From positions 124,001 to 188,000 of the forward strand of contig JACKBX010000006.1 of NCBI GenBank assembly GCA_020634375.1: a DNA stretch of 64,000 nucleotides, read 5' to 3'. This stretch comes from Ardenticatenaceae bacterium. GTDB taxonomy: Bacteria > Chloroflexota > Anaerolineae > Promineifilales > Promineifilaceae. The notes below the pieces were generated by a model. It saw only the letters and a program-made list of their open reading frames with translations. It was not told the DNA's origin and ran no database searches. Each line of letters starts with the position of its first letter. Position 1 is the stretch's first letter. This document shows, one piece after another, positions 15,797-21,944 of this stretch. The position numbers and the translations under genes are program-made.

Positions 15797-17625
15797 TGTA
15801 ATGCCTCCTCCATGCCGGTTTGTAGGAGTTGGGAGAAGCGGCTGGTTGGGTTGGCGGCCAGGTCGGTGCGACGGCCGTGTTCAACGATACCCCCGTTCTG
15901 CAAAATCAAAATATCATCCGCCCGCTGCACGGTGCCCAGTCGATGAGCAATGATGACGGCCGTGCGATTACGCAGCAAGCGTTCAATCGCCCGCTCCAAC
16001 AACTGCTCCGTCGCCGGGTCCAGCCGGGACGAGGCTTCATCCAAAATGATGAGGCGCGGGTCGCGCAAAAAGACGCGAGTGAAGGCCAACAACTGCGCCT
16101 CGCCTGCCGACAGCCCTTTACCATCCGCTTGCAGCATCGTGTCCAGGCCATTGGGCAGCGCGTGCAGCCAATCGCCCAGCCCCAGCGTTTCCAGCGCGGC
16201 GACGATTTGCCCATCGCTAATGGGGGCTTGCTGCGGGTCATAATTGCGGAACAGCGTCAGATTGTCGCGGACGGTGGCGGCGAACAACTGCACGTCTTGC
16301 GTGACCATGCCCACATGCTGCCGCAAATCGGACAAGGCGACATCGCTGATGTTCACGCCATCCAGCCGAATTGCGCCTTCATCCACATCGTACAGCCGGA
16401 ACAGCAGCCGCGTCAGCGTGGTTTTGCCGCTGCCCGTGCGCCCCAAGATGCCGAGCGTTTTGCCAGCTTCCAATTCAAAAGTGATATGGTGCAGAACCGT
16501 TTGAGATTGGAGATTAGAGATTGGAGATTGCTCATTGGCAATTGACAATTGGCTATTAGCCATTGGCAATTTGTCTTTGTACATAAAGGAGACGTTTTCA
16601 AAACGAATGGTGGGCGCGGCGGTGGGGAGATGGGCAACGGCCGTTTCCCTCACCCCCGCCTCAATCTGAAAAAACGCATTAATCCGGCCAATCCCGGCAT
16701 AAGCGCGTTGCAATTGCGACACCTGGCGGCGAATATATTTGAGCGGACTTTCCAACAAGCCCACGTAATAGACCATCAGGTAAACCGTGCCGATGCTCAT
16801 GTTTCCTTGCAAATAAGCATTGCCAGCCAGCGCCAGCGTTGCCGCCAGCGCAAAAACATAGAGCATGTAGCTGCTGGTAAAGCTCAGGCCGCCCAGCCAG
16901 TCATCGCGCAGCCGCCAGTGGGTGATGTGGGCCATGATGGGATAGAGGCGGGCCATCACGTAGGCTTCGCCGCCGTTGGCGCGGATGTCTTCTGTGCCCG
17001 ATAAGCGCTCGCCGAGATAACCGGCTAATTCGGCGTAACCCTGGCGCACAGCGCCGGCCACTCTGACAACTTGGGGGCGGATGGCGCGTTGCACGCCGAA
17101 CATGAGCAAAACGTAGATCATCCCAATGAGGCCGTAAACCCACGATTGGTAAAAGATGAGGAGCAGCACGCCGATGAGGAGCAGGCTGTTGCCGAACATT
17201 TGCACGACCAGCGCGGAGAAGGACTCGGCCAGGGTGCTGATGTCGCCGTCTACCCGCTCGATGAGTTCGCCGGGGGTGCGCAGTTTGTGGAAGCCCATGT
17301 CGAGGCGTAGTACGTGCGCGGCAAGCTCCACGCGCAGGTTGTTGGTGGCGGCCCAGCCCAAATCTTCGCCGACGTAGGTGCTGAGCAGGCTGATGAGTTT
17401 CTGGCTGAGGACGATGATGAAGAAGGCAACGGCCGTTCCCGTCAACACCCGCCCCTCAGCGCCCGCCTGCGCCGCATCCAAAAAGCGGCGAATAGTCTGC
17501 GGGGCCAGCAGTTGCAGCCCAATGCTGCCCAGCACCAACAACCCCAGCAGCGTGACTTTGCGGCGATACGGCCGTAAGTAACGCCAGAGCATTTTTAGAG
17601 ATTGTTTGATATTTGTGTCTTCCAT
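15793..17625 (-). CDS. ABC exporter half-transporter A, canonical Walker B
   Basis: 610 residues: six-helix exporter membrane domain (~20-310) and NBD. A-loop Tyr349, Walker A Gly-Arg-Thr-Gly-Ser-Gly-Lys-Thr-Thr (395-403), signature degenerate as Leu-Ser-Ala-Gly-Glu-Ala-Gln (505-511), Walker B Ile-Leu-Asp529-Glu530, H-loop His561. Residues ~352-375 are encoded by repeat words (16501-16570) and sit between the A-loop strand and the next strand, a place where the partner also carries an insert. ATG has GAGGAAAGA in front. With its partner it forms one consensus and one degenerate ATP site, as in asymmetric heterodimeric exporters. The substrate is unknown. Confidence 0.94.
   Translation of the reverse strand: MEDTNIKQSLKMLWRYLRPYRRKVTLLGLLVLGSIGLQLLAPQTIRRFLDAAQAGAEGRVLTGTAVAFFIIVLSQKLISLLSTYVGEDLGWAATNNLRVELAAHVLRLDMGFHKLRTPGELIERVDGDISTLAESFSALVVQMFGNSLLLIGVLLLIFYQSWVYGLIGMIYVLLMFGVQRAIRPQVVRVAGAVRQGYAELAGYLGERLSGTEDIRANGGEAYVMARLYPIMAHITHWRLRDDWLGGLSFTSSYMLYVFALAATLALAGNAYLQGNMSIGTVYLMVYYVGLLESPLKYIRRQVSQLQRAYAGIGRINAFFQIEAGVRETAVAHLPTAAPTIRFENVSFMYKDKLPMANSQLSIANEQSPISNLQSQTVLHHITFELEAGKTLGILGRTGSGKTTLTRLLFRLYDVDEGAIRLDGVNISDVALSDLRQHVGMVTQDVQLFAATVRDNLTLFRNYDPQQAPISDGQIVAALETLGLGDWLHALPNGLDTMLQADGKGLSAGEAQLLAFTRVFLRDPRLIILDEASSRLDPATEQLLERAIERLLRNRTAVIIAHRLGTVQRADDILILQNGGIVEHGRRTDLAANPTSRFSQLLQTGMEEALQ
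16501..16570. repeat. Word repeats 'gagattggagatta' and 'caattgg' inside ABC gene
   Basis: GAGATTGGAGATTAGAGATT words followed by TTGGCAATTGACAATTGGC words encode residues 352-375 of half-transporter A. The first word family is intergenic at 17639-17700 and 38221-38261. Confidence 0.9.
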
Positions 17626-17638
17626 TCTTTCCTCAAGA

Positions 17639-17700
17639 GAGATTGGAGATTAGAGATTGGAGATTGGCTCAATCTCTAATCTCCAATCTCTAAATCTCTC
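17639..17700. repeat. Inverted word repeat 'gagattggagatta' between ABC and RIO genes
   Basis: GAGATTGGAGATTAGAGATT on the left faces AATCTCTAATCTCCAATCTC on the right, a long hairpin. Its right edge encodes the last residues of the RIO-type kinase. Confidence 0.88.
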
Positions 17701-18728
17701 CCCTCCCACCGCGACTCGTCCGCCTTGCGCTTCATCGGGTCGTTGTCTGTGTAGCGCCGCCAGAGGGCGCGGCTGAGGGTGACGGGGTTGTGGCGGATGC
17801 CGTAGCGTTGGAAATAGTCGCAGATGCGGGTCACGTCGCGCTGCAAAATGGCGTAGGCTTCTGGGTTGACGGCGCTGCCCCACACATGCGTGTCCCGCGT
17901 GACGTGGCTGTTCACCACTTGCGGAAAGTCTATGAGGGTGATGTCGCCATCCCAATAGAGGATGTTGTAGGCGGAGAGGTCGCCGTGGACACGGCCGTTT
18001 GCCAGCATCAGCTCAATGTTGCGCATCGTTTCGTCAAAAAGCGCCTGCGCCTCGTCGGGTTCCGGGTCAATCTCATTCAGCGCCGGGGCCGCGCCGTATT
18101 CATCGCCCACGAACTGCATGAGGATGGCGTTGCTGCTGGCGGCGATGGGTTTGGGCACGGCCGCGCCCTCGGCATACAGCAGTTCCAGCGTAGTGTACTC
18201 GTACATCAGCCAGGAGGTGTGGGAGATTTGTTCGCCCAGGGTGGTTTTTTGGCCGATGGCTTTTTGCAGGCGGGTGTCTTTGGGGTCAATGGCACGGCCG
18301 TTATCCCCCAACGTCACTCGCCCTTGCCGGTAAGCGTGGTCATTGCGCAAATTGCGGAACATACGCGGGCGGTACACTTTCGCTGCCAGCCACGTCTCGC
18401 CAGTTGCCGGATGCGCCGTACAGCGGTAAATGCTGGCCTCTTTGCCACCCTTCACTAACGCCACTACATCGCTAATCAATTCCTGGTTGTAAAAGTCGCG
18501 CAGCGATTCCAGCAGCCAGCCCGCTTCATGTTTGGAAGGGGTATAGCTGATTTCAAAGCCCCCTTCCAACCCAATTGTCTCGGCCACATCGACTGCTTGC
18601 ACAGCCTGCGCCATTTTGGGATTCACACGCGGCTTGCGCTTGCGCCGCGCCTGCCGGTCTGTGTGCAAGGGGTTAAATTCTTCTTCGTAGGGTTCGTACT
18701 TCTCAAAATCGTAAAGTTGACGATTCAC
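17676..18728 (-). CDS. RIO1-like atypical serine kinase
   Basis: 350 residues. The RIO fold is seen from ~100 onward: Leu-Val-Lys-Gly-Gly-Lys-Glu-Ala-Ser-Ile-Tyr (nucleotide-binding loop), Ala-Ala-Lys-Val-Tyr-Arg-Pro (ATP-binding Lys), catalytic Val-His-Gly-Asp-Leu-Ser-Ala-Tyr-Asn and metal-binding Leu-Ile-Asp-Phe-Pro-Gln. RIO1 kinases act in ribosome maturation in archaea and eukaryotes; bacterial roles are unclear. Start chosen at GTG 18728, preceded by AGGA; an upstream ATG at 18785 would begin inside an intergenic repeat. The C-terminal residues (Arg-Asp-Leu-Glu-Ile-Gly-Asp) are encoded by the repeat at 17639-17700. Confidence 0.9.
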   Translation of the reverse strand: MNRQLYDFEKYEPYEEEFNPLHTDRQARRKRKPRVNPKMAQAVQAVDVAETIGLEGGFEISYTPSKHEAGWLLESLRDFYNQELISDVVALVKGGKEASIYRCTAHPATGETWLAAKVYRPRMFRNLRNDHAYRQGRVTLGDNGRAIDPKDTRLQKAIGQKTTLGEQISHTSWLMYEYTTLELLYAEGAAVPKPIAASSNAILMQFVGDEYGAAPALNEIDPEPDEAQALFDETMRNIELMLANGRVHGDLSAYNILYWDGDITLIDFPQVVNSHVTRDTHVWGSAVNPEAYAILQRDVTRICDYFQRYGIRHNPVTLSRALWRRYTDNDPMKRKADESRWEGRDLEIGD

Positions 18729-18762
18729 TGTGTTTTCCTCGCAAATGGGTAATTCGTAATCC

Positions 18763-18890
18763 GTAAAACGTGAAACGTGATTCATAATTTGTCTTACTCA
18801 TTGTTAATTGCCAATAAAAAAAGCCACGAGTTCCATTAATCTCGTGGCTTTTACCAAGTCTATTGATGACGCATCACGTTTTACGCATCG
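18763..18890. repeat. 'cgtgaaacgtg' inverted repeat wrapped around a terminator
   Basis: GTAAAACGTGAAACGTGATT (from 18763) faces GCATCACGTTTTACGCATC (to 18890), with the terminator at 18816-18852 nested between the arms. Confidence 0.75.
18816..18852 (-). terminator. Terminator hairpin GCCACGAG...CTCGTGGC (third in a row)
   Basis: GCCACGAG (18823-18830), ten-base loop, CTCGTGGC (18841-18848), with A residues left and T residues right, so it could work on both strands. It is the last of three related hairpins between the small ORF and the RIO-type gene. Confidence 0.88.
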
Positions 18891-18894
18891 GATC

Positions 18895-18929
18895 AAAAAA
18901 GGCCACGAGTCGCGTTGTGACCGGTGGCC
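18895..18929 (-). terminator. Terminator hairpin GGCCAC...GTGGCC (second in a row)
   Basis: GGCCAC (18901-18906) pairs with GTGGCC (18924-18929). On the minus strand six T residues follow. It shares the word GCCACGAGT with the third hairpin. Confidence 0.75.
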
Positions 18930-18950
18930 GGGGGCTGGCGGGTAGGCAGC

Positions 18951-18980
18951 AAAAAGCCACAGATTTCGTACACCTGTGGC
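18951..18980 (-). terminator. Terminator hairpin GCCACAG...CTGTGGC (first in a row)
   Basis: GCCACAG (18956-18962) pairs with CTGTGGC (18974-18980). On the minus strand five T residues follow. It lies 47 bases past the stop of the small ORF. Confidence 0.88.
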
Positions 18981-18992
18981 CGCATTTGGGGG

Positions 18993-19030
18993 AGCTGGTT
19001 GCTAGTTGTTGGTAGCTAGTAGCTGGTTAG
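18993..19030. repeat. Word repeat 'gctagttggtagctagt'
   Basis: GCTGGTTGCTAGTTG and GTAGCTAGTAGCTGG words in tandem. The same family occurs at 28787-28815 and 55782-55832. It overlaps the end of the small ORF. Confidence 0.7.
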
Positions 19031-19098
19031 TGGCGGGCAGATGTACTTACACAACGCACATTTAATTGGGTGACAATGGTTAAATTCTCTTTTTGCAT
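19027..19098 (-). CDS. Candidate 23-residue small ORF (leader peptide or small protein)
   Basis: ATG at 19098 with GGAGG in good position (eight to ten bases upstream). It encodes 23 residues, beginning Met-Gln-Lys-Glu-Asn-Leu-Thr-Ile-Val-Thr and ending Ser-Thr-Ser-Ala-Arg-His, with one Cys. A promoter (TTGACC, 18 bases, TAGACT) lies at 19150-19179 and three terminator hairpins follow. GTACTTAC (19108-19101 on the minus strand, beside the ribosome-binding site) is complementary to GTAAGTAC within codons 17-19, so the message can fold over its own start. It is too small for family assignment. It may be a regulatory leader for the downstream RIO-type gene or an independent peptide. Confidence 0.55.
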   Translation of the reverse strand: MQKENLTIVTQLNVRCVSTSARH

Positions 19099-19149
19099 CA
19101 CGTAAGTACCTCCATAAGGTTTTATTTGTTTGCTTGTATAAGCCCCGAC

Positions 19150-19179
19150 AGTCTACCATAGCTTTTAGTGGCTGGTCAA
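19150..19179 (-). promoter_or_regulatory. Sigma70-type promoter of the small ORF
   Basis: Minus strand TTGACC (19179-19174), 18-base spacer, TAGACT (19155-19150). Predicted start near 19143 gives a ~45-base leader carrying GGAGG. Confidence 0.7.
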
Positions 19180-19275
19180 GATTGATTTGCGATTTGCAAA
19201 CCCGGCGATTGAAATCGCGGGCTACGATGGCAAAGTCGGCCTGCGCCGACTTCGGAACTGCCGACTGATTACTGT

Positions 19276-20154
19276 TTACTTTCTCTTCCGGCGCAGCATT
19301 TCGCGGAATTTGGGGGTCAGTTCAGCAATGATGGGGGACGGCCGTTCCGGTTGCCACCCCCTTATCGCTTCAGAGAGGGGCTGGGGCCAGGCGGCGGGGG
19401 AGTGGATGATTGTGCCGGGGGTAACGGCCGTCTCCAACACCCCCAACGCCTCTGCAATGATCCCCATCTGCTGCGCGACATTGTGCGGCTGCCCCAGCAT
19501 ATGCCCAAAGGGGAATTCCACTGCCAGGGTGCGCGGCGCTCCCACTTTCTCCGCCCAATACGGCATCATCGTCACCAAAACGGTGCTGAGTCCGGCTGCC
19601 TCTAACGTCCGTGCCAACACGGGCACGTTAATGGCGCAGTCCGGTCAGGCGGGGGTGAGCAGCACGCAGTCCACCTTTTCTTGCTTGAAACGGGCTGCTA
19701 TCTCTGGTCCGTACTGCTCCGCCCAGGCCGTTGCCTCCGGCGGGAAGCCCTGATAGCCCATGAACGAGTAATGCGCATCCGCCAGCCCGCCAATCTTGCC
19801 CGCCGCCGCCAATTCCTGAAAACGGCGCAGCGGCAGCACAATATTCACATCCTGCTCGATGTCCGCCGTATTCAAGTGCAGGTGGCTGACGGCCAACGCC
19901 GCTTGCGGGGTGTCTGCGGGGATGGCGCGGTAGGTGGGGTCGCCCCAGATTGGTTCGGCGCGTTCTCGTTCGGTGTCGAACGGCCGTTGCACCCCCTTCA
20001 AATACAATCCCGCCGACGTCACCAATCCAAACTTGCACGCCGCCAGCGGTTTCGCCAGCGGCGTCCAGGGAATGGGCTGCTGCGGCTCGCGCTCCGTCAT
20101 TTGATAAAACGTGGCGATCAATCGCGGCAAAAATTTGAAGCTGTCAACAATCAT
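19276..20154 (-). CDS. Glycine/sarcosine/betaine reductase selenoprotein B-family protein with in-frame UGA (Sec170)
   Basis: Read through one UGA (19647-19645), the frame gives 292 residues. The N-terminal part (Leu-Pro-Arg-Leu-Ile...Pro-Trp-Thr-Pro-Leu, Ala-Leu-Ala-Val-Ser-His, Asp-Val-Asn-Ile-Val-Leu-Pro-Leu-Arg-Arg-Phe, His-Tyr-Ser-Phe-Met-Gly-Tyr) matches the GrdB-related family. The UGA follows Val-Leu-Leu-Thr-Pro-Ala and is followed by Pro-Asp-Cys, giving a Sec-x-x-Cys redox motif where family members carry Sec or Cys. The downstream part (Thr-Leu-Glu-Ala-Ala-Gly-Leu-Ser-Thr-Val) continues the fold without a break. A hairpin lies 17 bases past the UGA (19627-19610). ATG has GAGGA eight bases upstream. 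A plain nonsense mutation is the alternative. Confidence 0.82.
19610..19627 (-). promoter_or_regulatory. Candidate bacterial SECIS hairpin
   Basis: Minus strand CGTGCC (19627-19622), loop CGTGTT (19621-19616), GGCACG (19615-19610), starting 17 bases after the UGA codon. Position, short stem and G/T-containing six-base loop fit a bSECIS element inside coding sequence. A computed fold and comparison are needed. Confidence 0.6.
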
Positions 20155-20190
20155 TGGCTATTTCCTCAGAAAGGTTGGCAGGGTAGGCAA

Positions 20191-20223
20191 AGATTTGTCA
20201 AATCTTCAAGATTTGACAAATCT
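20191..20223. repeat. Inverted repeat AGATTTGTCAAATCT / AGATTTGACAAATCT
   Basis: Same 15-base palindromic arms as at 3056-3088 with a three-base loop. It separates the selenoprotein candidate from the FAD oxidoreductase upstream. Confidence 0.87.
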
Positions 20224-20227
20224 AACC

Positions 20228-21847
20228 CTATTTTGTGTTCCGCAAGGCAATTTTTGCCTGCAACTCATCCGGCCACTGGCTGATGTCTTCCGAGGGGTAG
20301 ATTTGCAGTTCCGGGCCGTTTTGTTGCAGCAAATCGCTGGTGCGGCAGCGCAGAATGCCTTTGGCGGCGGCCAGCCCGGAGGCGGTGGCGCCGGCCACGC
20401 CGTGCGAGAGGGTGCTGGCTCCGCAGAGCCACAGCCCATCCAGCGGCGCTTTGATGGGGAAGGCCAGCGGCCCCATTTGGAAGGGGCTTTTGGCGGTTCC
20501 GTACAGATTGCCCTGGTGCGCCGCCAAATAATGCTGGTTGGTCAGCGGCGTGCCCAAATCGCAAAAGACTACATGCTCGCGGATGCCGGGCACAATCTCG
20601 TCAATGGTCGCCAGCATTTTGTCGGCAAGCTGCGATTTGAGGGCGCTGTATTCTGCGCCGCGATTGCCTTCGGGCTGATTGGCCCATTTGGCAAAGGGGG
20701 CGTAGTTGGTGAAGCAGAACGCTTCTAAGGTGTGATGGCCGCTGTGCATTTTGCTGGGGTCTTTGAGGGTGGTCACGGTGAGGAAGAGGCCATCGGCGCG
20801 GTCGGCGTGCATGATTTTGCCCGCTAACCCCTCTTTGTAAAGCTGGTCTACGTTGTTGTGGCGGTAGAACCAGAGGTTGCCGGAGTCCAGCCCGGCGGCG
20901 CGTAAGTCCATGTCTACGGCAAAGAAGAGGCTGATGGCGGAGACGGAGTAGTCGGCGCGGTTGACTTTGCGCCGCAGCCGCCAGGGGAGGTTTTCGCGGC
21001 CAATGAGCTTGCCGAAGGTCATCTCCGGGTCGGCGTTGCTGACCACGTTTTGCGCGGTGAGGGCGCTGCCATCGGCGAGTTGTACGCCGGTGACTTTGCC
21101 ATTTTGCAGGAGGATGCGTTGTACGGCCGTACTCAACCGAATCTCGCCGCCTGCCCGTTTTAGCGCACGCACAAAGGCGCGGGGGATGGCAAACGCCCCG
21201 CCGAGGGGGTAATAGCCGCCCTCAAAGTAGTGGTTGGTGATGCCCATATGCACCGGCGCGGAAACCATCGAGGGCGGCAGCCCATGATCGCCGGACTGCG
21301 CCGAGAGGATGGCCTTGAGGAAGGGGTCTTGCACAAAATGGTCAATGGCCGCCTGCCCGGTGCGGAAGCCCCAGCGCAGCAGGGTACGCGCTTGCAGTAT
21401 GCCGCCCACGCTGTTGGCGCGGTGCAGGTCGCTTTGCAGCTTGTCAATGGTTTGCAGGTAGCCATCAATGCCCGCCGCTTCGTGGGGGAAGCGTTCTTTG
21501 AGGCGGGCGGCGAAGCGCTCGCGCCCTTTGGGGATGTCAAAACGCTCGCCACCGGCGAGGATGTGGTCGTAGCCGTCGGGGTTGAGTTCGCAGAAGGGCA
21601 GGTCTTGGGAGACGCCCAGCCCTTCGTAGATGCGGCGCATGTGCCCGCCGGGGCCGATGCCGCCGATGTAATGGACGCCGGGGCTGAAGCGGTAGCCTTC
21701 GAGGGTGAAGGAGTGTGTCCAGCCGCCGGGGACTTCGTGCTGTTCGCAGACCAGCACTTTTTGACCGGATTGGGCGAGGGCAACGGCCGTTGCCAGCCCC
21801 CCAGCCCCAGAACCGATAACAATGGTGTCGTAATCGTAAGGTGACAT
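20228..21847 (-). CDS. CrtI/RetSat-like FAD-dependent oxidoreductase
   Basis: 539 residues. N-terminal dinucleotide-binding motif Ile-Val-Ile-Gly-Ser-Gly-Ala-Gly-Gly-Leu-Ala-Thr-Ala, followed by Val-Cys-Glu-Gln-His-Glu-Val-Pro-Gly-Gly and a second FAD contact near the end (Gly-Leu-Trp-Leu-Cys-Gly-Ala-Ser-Thr-Leu-Ser-His-Gly-Val-Ala-Gly-Ala). This is the layout of phytoene desaturase, carotenoid isomerase and retinol saturase relatives. No other carotenoid gene is nearby, so the substrate is open. AGGAG precedes the ATG. It lies 73 bases upstream of the selenoprotein candidate on the same strand, which suggests but does not prove joint function. Confidence 0.9.
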   Translation of the reverse strand: MSPYDYDTIVIGSGAGGLATAVALAQSGQKVLVCEQHEVPGGWTHSFTLEGYRFSPGVHYIGGIGPGGHMRRIYEGLGVSQDLPFCELNPDGYDHILAGGERFDIPKGRERFAARLKERFPHEAAGIDGYLQTIDKLQSDLHRANSVGGILQARTLLRWGFRTGQAAIDHFVQDPFLKAILSAQSGDHGLPPSMVSAPVHMGITNHYFEGGYYPLGGAFAIPRAFVRALKRAGGEIRLSTAVQRILLQNGKVTGVQLADGSALTAQNVVSNADPEMTFGKLIGRENLPWRLRRKVNRADYSVSAISLFFAVDMDLRAAGLDSGNLWFYRHNNVDQLYKEGLAGKIMHADRADGLFLTVTTLKDPSKMHSGHHTLEAFCFTNYAPFAKWANQPEGNRGAEYSALKSQLADKMLATIDEIVPGIREHVVFCDLGTPLTNQHYLAAHQGNLYGTAKSPFQMGPLAFPIKAPLDGLWLCGASTLSHGVAGATASGLAAAKGILRCRTSDLLQQNGPELQIYPSEDISQWPDELQAKIALRNTK

Positions 21848-21866
21848 AAAAACTCCTGTGGGCGGT

Positions 21867-21944
21867 TAGCTTTTAGCTGTTAGCCATTAGCAAAGAGGCG
21901 ATAGCTAAAAGCTAATCGCTAATTGCTAAAAGCTAATCGTTTGC
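21867..21944. repeat. Inverted word repeat 'ttagcttttagctgttagc'
   Basis: GGTTAGCTTTTAGCTGTTAG on the left faces GCTAAAAGCTAATCGCTAAT on the right. The same family is at 53731-53768 and 54122-54184. The end of purA lies within its right edge. Confidence 0.87.

Noticed and set aside
18816..18980. tRNA or T-box element in the hairpin-rich gap
   Set aside because: The hairpins are simple stems with T runs; no cloverleaf, anticodon arm, CCA end or T-box signature was found.
19276..20154. Two separate hypothetical genes (19276-19626 and 19645-20154) or a pseudogene
   Set aside because: The only interruption is one TGA; the frame continues exactly, and the residues around it form a Sec-x-x-Cys motif typical of the family. 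A selenoprotein explains it better, although a nonsense mutation is not excluded.
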